A stretch of 64,000 bases of DNA, from positions 181,064-245,063 of the forward strand of contig JBAMJV010008256.1 in NCBI GenBank assembly GCA_037951105.1, read 5' to 3'. This document shows positions 31,521 to 42,486 of the stretch, piece after piece; position 1 is the stretch's first letter; each line of letters begins with the position of its first letter. The notes below the pieces were generated by a model. It searched no databases, was not told the origin of the DNA, and saw only the letters and a list, made by a program, of their open reading frames with translations. Both the position numbers and the translations under genes were made by a program. This DNA comes from Echinarachnius parma. Its lineage: Eukaryota; Echinodermata; Echinoidea; Clypeasteroida; Echinarachniidae.

Positions 31521-32679
31521 TCATGAAGTCGGTATGCTATGCGAGATCAGGTGACCACCGGCCTCAAGACCAGTTACCTCATTCCGTATGTAATAATCAT
31601 CTACCGTGTAGTATGGGTTCTCATGTTGTAGGCTTCCAGCTTCAGCACTAACTGCTGCAACATTGATTACTGCTGGACTCCCATTAACATTATCTTGACC
31701 AATCTGCAGACGATCCACACTTGTGGTTTGTCTGAAGTTTGTCTCGATCTCTTCATATGGCGTACACATATCCACCACCAATTTGTCTTTGTTAGAATTA
31801 CCAGGGCAGATACTGCATGGAGGTAGTGATGTCATGGACGCCGTATCTGTCACTACTGCTTTGTTTGACCGTGCTGATGTACCTGAAATATTCTGGCGGC
31901 CATTGTTCGGCCTTTCTCCTCGAATGTGTCTTCGAAGTAGAAGATAAATTGCCGTTCCGATGCTGCATATGAGTGCCACACACATAATGTCCAGATTCTG
32001 ACCATGACAACCACGTCAGTGATCATCGATATCATATTGATTGTGTGTCTCGTTTCACTGTTGGTCGATACATGTATCGTGAACATTCCTAGTGGGCATT
32101 GGGACTTGTATTTCGGTGGCCCGGAGGCAGAAGCTCGCATTCCGTCTTGTATCAGTTCCGTAGTTCCAGAATAAAAAAAAAACTGCTTGAAACTTTGATC
32201 ATGGGTTCAGATGAGGAATCATAATAATCGTGTTCACTAGTCCACGTTTCTGTAGTTAGCGGAATTTTCGTTGAAAGCATAGTTAGGTTCATACAAATAT
32301 TTTATCAGAAGAATTTACAGAAAAATAGTATTCACCGTAATTAGTATCAAGCAGATGGTTTATTATTCTGAGGAAAAACAGAAGCTTCAATATAAAAATT
32401 ATCGTAAGGTTTTCCTCAAGCTGACACCACAAGTAACAACCCGCTATTATGCAATATGTTTGATCACAATGTCCAATCGCTTCATCTTCAGATCGATACA
32501 ATGTAATCTGCTCATGTGGTTTCGAAAACCGATCAGCGATACAGCGAACACTGATAATATTATTGTCCCATTCGTGTCTTGCTCATTTCGCCTCTCACAC
32601 TGAATAACACTGAGAGACACGGCCGAACTACAAAAAACAATGACATCGATGCAAGTGCAACACAAAGTGGGCATTCCAT
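31521..32679 (-). pseudogene. Receptor pseudogene (copy K)
   Basis: The family ATG is at 32679 (MECPLCVALASMSLFFVVRPCLSV). The frame shifts soon after; the middle ectodomain appears at 32289-32501 (YRSEDEAIGHCDQTYC, DTNYGEYYFSVNSSD). The membrane segment is broken by a CA-repeat slip: 'cacacacataatg' near 31978 has one CA more than other copies, splitting TDVVVMVRIWTLC from CVALICSIGTAIYLLLRRH. The cytoplasmic region 31521-31900 is open, with PYYTVDDYY and EVTGLEAGGH matching other copies. At least three breaks. A hAT-like element sits 6 bases upstream of the ATG. Confidence 0.85.
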
Positions 32680-32685
32680 TCTTCG

Positions 32686-33839
32686 CAGGGGCGTCGATCC
32701 TGGGGGAGGGGGGGGGGGGGGGGGCAGGGGGGGCGGTCGCCCCCCCCCCCCCCCAATGAAAATATTGGGGGGCGAAATGATATGTTCCCCCCCCCCCCCC
32801 AATAATTCCGAAAATGAGGAAGAAAAAATCGAGTGATATAATGCCAAAGAGGGGAAAGACACATTTATCAATAATTAATCTTCAAAATAGCCGTTTTTTA
32901 GTTTGAAAAGAACTGTAAATCTCTTTTTGCCGCGAGCTTCGCGCGCATACAGTTTCTCATATTGCAAGTTTCATTTTGGTTGCGGGAATTCACCTTTCAA
33001 AATGTGTTGGGCAGTGTAATTTCTCAAACGCACACATCATACGAAGTTTATTAAACCCTCATCTATAGATAGCACACCGTCACAGAAAATAAAATAATCT
33101 GAAATATATCTGTTCAGTCAATTCGGTCCATGTGCGCGGAAATGCAAATCAAATTGGAATATCATGTCCCACCACATTAAAAGTGGAGGAGATTGTCCCC
33201 CTCCCTTTGTCATTATATGTTTGGTTCTATACATATATACTTCATATTACGTGAAATTTCTGTCTCAGGTGTGCACCAAATCGCACAATTTCACGCCCAA
33301 AAATACAAAAGCTCCCTACTGTGGGAGGGGGACACCCCCTCCCACACCCTCCCCCGCTCGGTCGCTTCGCTTCCTCGCACTTTTGAGAAGTTGTTGACGC
33401 CCTTGCTTAGTTTCATGGGAGCCCAATGCCCTAGACTATATCGATGGCTCTATAGTATACAGGATCACGTGGGTGAATCCATCTCATGCAAGGCTCAATC
33501 TTTACCTCGCTATGCCCTTTAAACATGTTAAAAATACGTTACGAATAGGTTCACTATTTTATACAATTTTAACACCCATGATAGGAGTTGCAAATGTCTG
33601 AAATCTAAAAGTTTCCGGGGGCTCCGCCCCCTGGACCCCCATTATTGTCCCCAAATGTGGGTGCCCCCCAAAGACAGGTTTTCGAGCCATCAAGACACTT
33701 TCAAAGAGCGCATAATAAAACTTCCGGGCATGCCACAATGTGGGGCTTTTAGCTCTCAGTTCTCACTCTGGCATTTTTCTTTCAAATTTGCCCCCCCCCC
33801 CCCCCCCCCCCCAATCGCAAAAACGGACCGACGCCCCTG
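32686..33839. mobile_element. hAT-like non-autonomous element (1154 bp)
   Basis: Ends CAGGGGCGTCGATCC and, inverted, CAGGGGCGTCGGTCC. It is flanked by 8-bp direct repeats ATTCTTCG (32678-32685) and ATTTTTCG (33840-33847), 7 of 8 matching. Receptor leader sequence resumes right after ('ttataaagtggaaagta', as at 43330), proving the insertion. Subterminal poly-G and poly-C runs (32702-32815, 33791-33812) mark both ends. Translations across it are Pro/Gly low complexity, with no transposase. The leader of copy K is destroyed by it. Confidence 0.85.
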
Positions 33840-33847
33840 ATTTTTCG

Positions 33848-34034
33848 TGCTTGTTTCTTTCTTTTTTTCCTTTATAAAGTGGAAAGTATTCTCTAACGGA
33901 AAACAACTTGTACAGTCGGAGAAGCTATGGCGACTGACTCTCACTGATGAAAACTACCGTATAACATTCATAACCCACAAAGCAATTTGTGTGTGTCCAA
34001 ATATGCTTATGTAAATGACTAGTATACAACATAA
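33848..34034. other. Remaining 5' flank of copy K
   Basis: Matches 43326-43430 ('agctatggcgact', 'actctcactgatgaa'), the flank of the open short receptor, up to the TIR element at 34035. Confidence 0.6.
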
Positions 34035-34830
34035 AGCCCGCCGCAGACAGAGCCGACTCGACCCGACCCGACTGGTTATCAGTCGGATTGGCTCTGTGTG
34101 CGATGCATCACGACTCCGATTTTCCCAGTCGGTATACAATCGGGGCCAATCGGGCCCGATTTGACATGTTGAATCGAGAATGCGAGTCGTGCCCGACTGG
34201 AGAGCCCCTGGAGAGCCTCAAACCAATCACAACGCTAGGAAATGACGTAATATTTTTTGCTATGGATGTGAGGTGAAATACGACAACATTTTCCCCTCAG
34301 GAATGCATTGACTTTACGTGTAATTATTTTCATCGCGAACATGTATTGTAAGCATAGCAAGTACACGTTTCGTCTGTTTATTACGTTATCGGTTGTGCAT
34401 TTGCTGCTGTGAGAAGAGGCAATTTTGGAAGAAAGGTAAATTTTAAGTAGATATCCTTCATTGGTAGTGGCATAGATGTGTATACAATTTTCATAACTAT
34501 AGTGGAATTCAAAGAATTGATTTAGTCTAGCGTATGTATAGCTGATGTCAAAACGCAACGTTATGACTTGTGTTTTCAAGAGTCTGGCAAGTGATTTCGA
34601 GATTTTGATATTAGATGGAAATCTCCATGAATTTCATCACTGGCGTAGCCAGTTTCGATCCATCAAGGGGTAGGAACCAATTAGTGTTAATTGTATTTCT
34701 AGATGGAGGGGGCAAAGACGGGGGGGGCAATAATTAGCAGTAATTTGCCTAACTTAAAAACAGAAGGAACAAGGTTGTGTCCAAATAAAGACATATACAT
34801 GTGGTGTGCCTCCCTCCGCGTACATCCATG

Positions 34831-34863
<33 letters not shown>

Positions 34864-35204
34864 TAACCCGCACTCATGAAAAACGAATCGGTCTGGGTGA
34901 AATTATAGGGGAGTGGAGGCGGGGAAGAATATTATTGTCAGGCTTTACTTCACCTTAGTGTAAATCATCATTAATATGATATCTTTTTCACTAGCTCTCT
35001 CAAATTGAGGAAAAGATAACAAATAATTATTCACATCCACTGTGGCTAATGATACAAATTAAACAATACTAAACCTTGACTTGCCTAGTGGAATTTTCTG
35101 TATGTTGTCTTACGGCTTGGATGGGAAAAATATTAATAAACACATGCTGGAGGCACGATTATTTTCAAAGTCAGTGAACATAGTTTAAAAGAACTGTAAT
35201 TTAA

Positions 35205-36566
35205 CCCTATCAAGCCTAAGGGGGGGCTGAATGAGCCCCCCTACCATATTTGTTACTGCCACACCCACATTTTTCAACCAATTTTCACCAAAGTCAGTGA
35301 CTTTTCCTAAAATTTTATAGGGAACATTGTGGTATGAAATTTAAAAGTGTCAGGTTTTTCGCGTTGCCATGGTAACCACTTTCTGAAAGGCATGTTTGTC
35401 AATTTAAGTCTTATTTTGTTTTCCTTGCAGTAAACAAGTAAATCGTGTAAATTTCTGAAGTGGTTTCTATTTTTAATTTATAAACTGTACAAAAGTAAAG
35501 TCACAATATCAGACAATAGATGTCACTTGTTTGTTTTTTTGTTTTTTCTTTGTTTTTCTTTTTTTTCAAGAACAAAATGGCGGAAAACAATAGAAATAAT
35601 AAGAATTATTAAGAAAACTAATTTTCTCATAATTTTCTGATTTGTTTTCTTCTAAATTTGAATTGAACAACCTTTCCATACAAAACCCAAGTTATTGACA
35701 TGGTATTTTCATCTTCAATTAGTAACAGTATTTAGTAAACTTATATTGAAAGTGATTTTATGTCACATTATATAACACAAAATAAGTGTAAAATTATTAT
35801 AGGTTATGTAAATTAATTGTACTGTCCAGGCATTGACATGAATGAGTTTATTTATATAATCTATATGATCGGTAACAGGTTGCTATGACCTGAACAAATT
35901 TCCATGGATATTTCTTTTGTTTTTCTTTGTTTTAAGGACAAAATGGCGCAAAACAATGAATATAATAAGAATTAAAGTCATATATAGTTTTTATCTATTT
36001 TTATGATATTTTTGTGATAAATATGCCCATGAGGGTTTTTTATGATGTCAACAAACATTTTGATATGAACAAAATCCATTTGATTCAAGTTTATAGAGTA
36101 ACAATTGAAGAAATTGCATACGTAATTTATCATGTACTGTAATGTGTTTGATAAGTTGTGTGAAGGTCACCTCCACAATGACTTTGCGGACCTAATGGAC
36201 CTCTAAATCCCATCAAATTCCACATAAATGTCCTCATCTATGTTCCAGAATATGTAATATTACCCAATTATGCTGAAAAGTTAAATTTGCCTACTTGATA
36301 ACAGTCCACTTGGCGAAAACAGCTCCAAAACTTCGATATTCTGACATTTTCTATGTTTTTTATCATATTATCGTAAATATCGCCCTCATATGGTGACCAC
36401 TAAAATGTTTATGATTGCAACTTGTAGAGCTTGACCTTCTTGATACATGTGCCAAATATGAAAGTGGTTGATTGAATAATAAAGAAATTAGAGAGGGGGG
36501 CCTTATGAGCCCCCCCCCCCCCCCCCTTGGGTCTGGGAACGCCAAAATAGCTTGGGCATGATAGGG
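35205..36566. mobile_element. TTAA-flanked (piggyBac-type) element, 1362 bp
   Basis: Flanked by TTAA at 35201-35204 and 36567-36570. Termini are CCCTATCAAGCCTAAGG and, inverted, CCCTATCATGCCCAAG. Just inside each end is a G/C block that folds on itself (left 'gggggggctgaatgagcccccc', right 'ggggggccttatgagcccccc'). It shares the CCCTAT start and TTAA target with the element at 40124-40890. No transposase is seen; the interior is AT-rich with no gene. Confidence 0.75.
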
Positions 36567-36603
36567 TTAAGGTATGACATTTGTTTAACATCATTGCGAT
36601 GAT

Positions 36604-36788
36604 CAGTGGCGTAGCGACGGGGGGGGGGGGGGGTGGCATGCCCTACTAATTTGAGAACAAATATTAGGAAACATTAGGGGACATTTTGGGGGGAATAAAC
36701 AAGCAAAACATAAGGTGTGCCCCCCCCCCCCCCCCAATAATTATGCGTGCCTCCCTCCCCCAATCAGACCGACCAAACTACGCCACTG
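36604..36788. mobile_element. hAT-like MITE (185 bp) with perfect 8-bp TSD
   Basis: The target duplication GCGATGAT occurs at 36596-36603 and 36789-36796. Termini are CAGTGGCGTAGC and, inverted, CAGTGGCGTAGT. The interior is mostly G- and C-runs. Same type as 54240-54441. Confidence 0.9.
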
Positions 36789-37277
36789 GCGATGATTAAT
36801 GGAGAGGGACAGCATGAAAGGGCAAGGCCCAATTGACCATCTCCCCTCTTTTGGAAAATGTCGATCACTTGCAACCCCCTCCTCCCTCACCCCCTTCATA
36901 ATAATTTTACCCTGATGGAGAATATCACAGAAAAGATATCAATCCCATCATTACAGACAATAGCTTTTATAGTAAATGTTCCGGTGCATAAAATGATAAT
37001 TTTACATGATGAATAGGGAATGATGCCAACATCTGATAGTGTATTATCTATGTTTATGATAAAATAAAGACTGACATTAATATGGGCTCTGTTCTCAACA
37101 TTTTGATTATCCACTGCTTCAGTGTGGTTCCCGATCCGTCGTGCATTGATCGGGCACCAGTCGGGTCTGTGTGCGCTGACCCTCTCTTCGGACTCGACCC
37201 GACTCGACCCGTCCCGATGGGGGCCCGATCGTCGTGTCGGTCGGATTGGGTCGAGTCGGCTCTGTCTGCGCCGGGCT

Positions 37278-37487
37278 TTATACGATATACAAAATATCAT
37301 GAACAATGATTATTACCTAAACATTTGTCTAATGATTGATTTACTAATTAGTGTACTTCATGTATAATTATAACAAACATTCGTGTACTTTTAAGATTAA
37401 TACTAATAATTTCAAGCTGGTTAGAATTTCATCGACACATCTTTAGATCAATAAACAGTGTATGATAATGTGTTTTTGTTTTCTTGT
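37278..37487. other. AT-rich spacer between two transposons
   Basis: Nothing gene-like is seen. It is unique sequence, flanking the hAT-like element to its right. Confidence 0.4.
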
Positions 37488-37495
37488 AATTCAGG

Positions 37496-39227
37496 CAGTG
37501 CTGTAGTCGAGTCCACCCCGTCCGAGTCCGAGTCCCTGGAGTCCGAGTCGAGTCCGAGTCCGAGTCCCTGGATTCCGAGTCGAGTCCGAGTCCGAGTCCG
37601 AGTCCGAGTCCCGGACATCCGAGTCCCGAGTCCCAGACATCCGAGTCCGAGTCCGAGTCCGAGTCCCAATGGGAAAATCTTAAATTGCAATTCTTTTTAT
37701 GTCACATGATCAGTTCCATTATGATAAATGCCTTACAGTGAACTCTCTATAACATAAATAGTTGTCTGGTTCATTGTAAACTTCCATTTGTCAGATATAT
37801 TTTAATTATTCTTACTACAGTTATCTTCATAATAGACACCATCAAAGAAATGACAAAGAGTTTTCTGCAGAAATGATTTTGGGCATTGTCAAAGGTTATT
37901 ATTACAGAGTATGCGACAAATTCAATTATTGATGTCTATGCAGGATAAAAAGTTCATAGAAAGTGTGACAGACGGGACAAGAATTTAGTTGATCTTTGTC
38001 ACCCTTAAATTTCCCAAAAATACAGTGGATAAGGAACTGCTGCATATCTTTTCCTAAGGTTCATTGTCAAATGGATTAATGGGATATAACTTTATGTGCA
38101 AACAGTCAAGTTGCTGAAAAGTAATCATTGTTGAAGTTAAGCATGAATTTCAGCATTTTCTAATCCTTTTAAGATCACAATGTTTAGCAAAAATATCAAA
38201 TATCTGAAAATTCACGTTTTGTGCCATAAACTGTCAGTTATGAACAGATGAGCAACATATCATCCTAAGAAGCAATGAAGAGCAATCATTGTTAAGAACC
38301 AATTGGAAAGAAAAGAAATACTGATTAATAACGTAATTCAAACTTATCATGGGGGGAGGGGGGCGGGGGGCGCTACATAATTGACTGAAACTGAACGGAC
38401 TGGTGCGATACTTGAAAATTAAATTTCTTGAAATTAGTGTGAATTATTCAGTCGCATGCATCTATCATGACCTGATTGAAGTTTGAAATTGAACTATGAT
38501 GTTGTTATCAGATTGGATGGTTATATACTGAAATTACAGGGTGGCCCCCCAAAAACGCAACGGGGCACTTCCCAAAATATAGTAATAACATGATATGTCC
38601 ATAGGATATGGTATCTTTTCCAATGAAAAACGATACTTAGAACAGTCATTTTGGTCAAGTAGTTTTTGTTTTAGGGCGCGCTGAGTGACACCATGTCAGG
38701 TTCCCATTCTTGTCAATTTTTACCAAGTCAGTGCCTGATAAATCGCACTTACTGCTCGTCATTTCATCAAAGTAACAACCATGCCCATTCTCTCGGCACA
38801 CAGCTGAATGCATACTAACAATAGCGCGCGTATTGCTCGTTGTTCAATTTTAGTCGCATCATATCAGGCTTTCGTAAATTAATTCACGTTCTGGCCGTAA
38901 TACTTGACCGTGTCTTACGTGTTCCAAAACATAAAACGACTAATCTTAACGTCTATTTAAGCATATAATAGCTTGTTGAGGCGATGTTACGATCATTTTC
39001 CAGAATGCCACACTCAAGCGAGCAAGGTACGCCAGAACAACGGGTTTGTTTTTGCTTGCGCTGGGGTAATTTTATGAACTATAAATAAACGTGGGAAAAC
39101 GGAAAAAATTGGTCGAGTCCGAGTCCGAGACTGAGTCTTTGTGGCTCGAGTCCGAGTCCGAGTCCGAGTCCCGAGAAATACGGACTCGAGACCGGTCTCG
39201 AGTCCGGACTCGAGTCCTACAGCACTG
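37496..39227. mobile_element. hAT-like element with (GAGTCC)n subterminal arrays, 1.7 kb
   Basis: Ends CAGTGCTGTAG and, inverted, CAGTGCTGTAG (39217-39227). Flanking octamers AATTCAGG (37488-37495) and AATGTAGG (39228-39235) agree at 6 of 8 positions, a decayed hAT-size TSD. Next to each end lies a hexamer array based on 'gagtcc' (37505-37670 and 39113-39215). The hexamer creates long Ser/Glu/Pro frames on both strands that are not genes. The interior 37700-39100 is AT-rich and shows no transposase. Confidence 0.75.
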
Positions 39228-39324
39228 AATGTAGGTGATGGAAGGCATTTACTAGTTTATATGTTACCCGTATTACATATTTAGTCATGAGTCATTAAAT
39301 TCGTCCTTATTTATAATAATAAAC

Positions 39325-41397
39325 ATTATTAACCATAGCAGACATCTGAGCAGGGCAATTTTAAAACCATATTGCCCTCCAAGTTAAGTAGGCCAACAAA
39401 ACTAGGGGTGAAAACAAATCATATTGCCCGCTCAGAAAAGTCAATGGGATTTTGTGTGTAATTTGCCGGTCAATATGATCACACAGTAAACCAATGGTCA
39501 AAATCGTATTGACCGCTCAGAAAAGTCAATGGGATTTTGTGTGTAATTTGCCGGTCAATAATATTTATCCGAGATGAAGGCGCGCTAAGCATGAGTGCGC
39601 AAATTCATACGCGCGTTTATCAATGATTTGCGCGTGTCTAATTATGACGTAACAATGTGTTACGCGCTAGCTAAGTAATGATTCTTTACAAACTGGGATA
39701 TGAAGTCAAGATGTATGCATTTTGGTTAAAACTTGAAGTTTAAACATCGTTCAATAATTGTAAGAATTGTGCAATTTGTACCCTTTAAATTAATATATTG
39801 CATGTTCGCTCGAGATGTCTGATTAGTTAATAATTACAATATTGACTGGACTTTCGGGCTACACTACAAATATTGCCCTCACTAGATCCATATTGCCCTC
39901 GTCTTCGACTCGGGCAATATGAATCTAGTTCAGGCAATATTTGCCGTGTCTCCCTCAAGGCCAGTCAATATTTAAAGAATATTGACTGGCCTTGAGGGAG
40001 ACACGGCAAATATTGCCTGAACTAGATTCATATTGCCCGAGTCGAAGACGAGGGCAATATGGATCTAGTGAGGGCAATATTTGTAGTGTAGCCCGAAAGT
40101 CCAGTCAATATTGTAATTATTAACCCTATTAAGGCCGGGCTATTTGAGGTCTTCAGCAGGCCGGGGGGGGGCCATTATGGCCCCCCCCCCTAAGGTCTCG
40201 GCCGCGGAGCGGCCGATCGCCGTAAAAATTTGCACGCGTGATAAGTGAAGTGTATAGAATACAATGGTAATTTTTAAAAATTTTGAAAAATTCATTAATT
40301 TGCATATTTATGGTAATTTATGCAAATAAGTCATGAAATTCATATTTTTACCCATAAATCATATATTCTTCATAATTAAACTCTGGTTTTCACTACATAT
40401 ATTCTTTAGAGCATTTGGAATGATACTACAACAAAAAAAATTGGAAGAGCCCGGTTCTTCCTTTTGTTTTCTATTGTTTTATTAATTTCTTATGTATTTC
40501 TTTGTTTTTTTGACTTATGTATTTTATTGTTTTTGTTGTTTATTTTATTTCTAACTATAATTTAACTGTTTTGAACCCCAAAACCAACATATAAAATGTA
40601 AACAACACCAAATATCTAATAATACACCTCATTTTATGAAAATTGATATTTCCATATGTTTTGTACACAAATCACGAAATTTAGCGATTTTCGGGCTGAC
40701 ATGCATAGACAAAAGGTCACGTGACTTTGTAACGGAGGGTCCGATTTTCGAAATTTTTGTTTTAAAACGTGCGCAAGACCCGAAAGAAAAAAGTCACCAA
40801 GCAGCGGCGCGTCATCTTGCAGCGTTTTGGAGCAATAAAAAAAATTCCGGAGGGGGGGGCCATTATGGCCCCCCCCCGGCCTTAATAGGGTTAACTAATC
40901 AGACATCTCGAGCGAACATGCAATATATTAATGTAAAGGGTACAAATTGCACAATTCTTACAATTATTGAACGATGTTTAAACTTCAAGTTTTAACCAAA
41001 ATGCATACATCTTGACTTCATCCCAGTTTGTAAAGAATCATTACTTAGCTAGCGCGTAACACATTGTTACGTCATAATTAGACACGCGCAAATCATTAAT
41101 AAACGCGCGTATGATTTTGCGCAGTCATGCTGTTAGCGCGCCTTCATACTCGGATAAATATTATTGACCGGCAAATTACACACAAAATCCCATTGACTTT
41201 TCTGAGCGGTCAATATGATTTTGTCCATTGGTTTACTGTGTGATCATATTGACCGGCAAATTACACACAAAATCCCATTGACTTTTCTGAGCGGGCAATA
41301 AGATTTGTTTTCACCCGTAGTTTTGTTGGCCTACTTAACTTGGAGGGCAATATGGTTTTAAAATTGCCCTGCTCAGATGTCTGCTATGGTTAATAAT
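39325..41397. mobile_element. Foldback element: 650-bp palindromic arms, one arm interrupted
   Basis: The sequence is a near-perfect palindrome centred at 39975. The left arm 39325-39972 equals the inverse of the right arm 39978-41397 once the 771 bases of the nested element and its TTAA duplicate are removed. The inner ~135 bases of each arm are identical. Farther out there are scattered differences, for example 'gggatatgaag' versus 'gggatgaag', so it is not a simple assembly fold-back. Each arm has a ~100-bp internal tandem ('tttgtgtgtaatttgccggt' twice). Termini read ATTATTAACCATAGCAGACA. No ORF is present. RNA from it could form a very long hairpin. Confidence 0.85.
40124..40890. mobile_element. 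piggyBac-type MITE (767 bp) nested in the palindrome
   Basis: Flanked by TTAA (40120-40123 and 40891-40894). The opposite palindrome arm supplies the empty site 'gttaataatt' (inverse 'aattattaac'), so the TTAA duplication is proven inside this window. Termini are CCCTATTAAGGCCGGG and, inverted, CCCTATTAAGGCCGGG. Each end carries a G8-9/C8-9 hairpin around 'ccattatgg'. No transposase frame is seen; the 119-codon plus-strand frame has no recognisable domain and runs through a terminus. Confidence 0.9.
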
Positions 41398-41499
41398 CTT
41401 TAATTATTTTACCATCATCCAATATTTCGTCAAAATACCAGTTGACGCTAAAAGTTATAACATGTCATAATTCATACAAATTCTTACTACTGGACCACC

Positions 41500-41668
41500 A
41501 TCAACTAAAATATTGGTTAACACCCAATTTGTATTCATTTTATGGGTACAAATATGAATCGGCCGCTCCGCGGCCGAGATCTTAGGGGGGGGGGGGGGGG
41601 GGGGCCATAATGGCCCCCCCCCCCCCCGGCCTGCTGAAGACCTCAAATAGCCCGGCCCTTTTAGGGTT
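41500..41668. mobile_element. Terminal fragment of the same piggyBac-type MITE family, inverted
   Basis: Positions 41560-41668 are the reverse complement of the left end of the 40124 element: 'cggccgctccgcggccgaga', G-run/C-run around 'ccataatgg', then 'aaatagcccggcccttttagg'. The outer flank is TTAT rather than TTAA. No matching left terminus was found, so it is truncated or its left end has decayed. Confidence 0.7.
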
Positions 41669-41914
41669 ATCATAACAAACCTTGTTAAACTTTTCAATCA
41701 ACTTCAATTTTGTGGGGAATGTTTTCCCATAGTTTGTATTTGTTCATTCTTCGTCCATGCAGGGTCTCATAAGTCGACCGTCGGACGAGTGAAATAACTA
41801 GTCAATATACGTTTGGCTCTGAATGTTCATGCATGTTCATCTGACTATTCGATATCAAAGCAAACATATCCGGGTGAGATAAACAGATATACATCCTATT
41901 ATTGTATCATTTTA
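41669..41914. other. Spacer 3' of the short-tailed receptor
   Basis: Contains 'agcaaacatatccgggtga' (41858), shared with the D and H copies at 15224 and 59119, so it is receptor-cluster sequence. No gene is seen. Confidence 0.45.
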
Positions 41915-42235
41915 TCATTGATCAATACGCGGCTTCAGCAGCTCATAGTCCAAGTCAAAGAAGTCACCCAGGTAAAGATGGGCCAGATCTCTGCCCACGG
42001 GTTCTGGTGGCACTCTTCCATTAGTTGCCAGGTCAACCCTGTCTTGCTCATCAGCATCATGGTGTAATCACCTCTTTGCAGAGGTCAACGCGACTGATGT
42101 CATCACCTCTTTGCAGAGGTACTCATGATATCATCGATGGTAGTATTGCCATCAACCGATAGCTCATCGACGGTTGAAATTGGTTGGTCACGCGAGATCC
42201 GACGACCACTGACCTCAAGACCGGGGACTTAATTT
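41915..42235 (-). pseudogene. Cytoplasmic and ITIM tail relic downstream of the short-tailed receptor
   Basis: Positions 41915-42070 translate to DADEQDRVDLATNGRVPPE...LYLGDFFDLDYELLKPRIDQ and stop, the family tail with a textbook L-x-Y-x-x-L ITIM. Positions 42123-42235 in another frame give LEVSGRRI...ISTVDELSVDGNT, matching LVITGHNI...IIDDISVDCNT of the intact copy. Between them an internal deletion and a duplicated 'atcacctctttgcagaggt' (about 42067 and 42101) have removed part of the exon. The upstream receptor frame closes at 42487, so these parts are not read unless splicing bypasses that stop. Confidence 0.65.
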
Positions 42236-42486
42236 TCTTTGCAATCGTCCACACGTTCCCCAACTCTTCTCCTCCATAAGCATCACCAAGTGTCGCGTCA
42301 TGGACTGCTGGTCCACCGTATCATGTAGTTTGGTCCCAGATGAGGAAGCAAACATAACACGAACGTGAGATGTCAATTCTGACCGTACCGCCACCTCGGA
42401 ACATGGTGAACAGTTTACCAGTGCCGGTATAAGGGTATCCACTATTGCAAGAGATGTTCGTGAGGCTGGGATGTAATGGAGGCCAT

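Larger units (their letters stand above)
34035..37277. mobile_element. Harbinger-like 3.2-kb non-autonomous element with nested insertions
   Basis: The left end is AGCCCGCCGCAGACAGAGCC; the right end is its near-perfect inverse (ggctctgtctgcgccgggct). Both are followed inward by 'gactcgacccgac'-type sequence as in the 223-bp MITE at 25856. The flanks are TAA on the left and TTA on the right, so the TSD is not clean. Inside are a hAT-type end fragment (CACTGGCGTAGC, about 34640), a G-run (34838-34863), a TTAA-type element (35205-36566) and a hAT MITE (36604-36788). No transposase ORF is recognised. Confidence 0.65.

Noticed and set aside
32560..32871. Pro/Gly-rich ORFs on both strands
   Set aside because: They cross the poly-G/poly-C end of a hAT-like insertion and only join by chance to the signal peptide of receptor pseudogene K.
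37448..37709. Ser/Glu/Pro-rich and Gly/Leu-rich ORFs on opposite strands
   Set aside because: Pure translation of the (gagtcc)n hexamer in the hAT-like element end.
40636..40995. 119-codon plus-strand ORF
   Set aside because: It runs out of the MITE through its poly-G/C end into the palindrome arm, so it is not a coherent gene.
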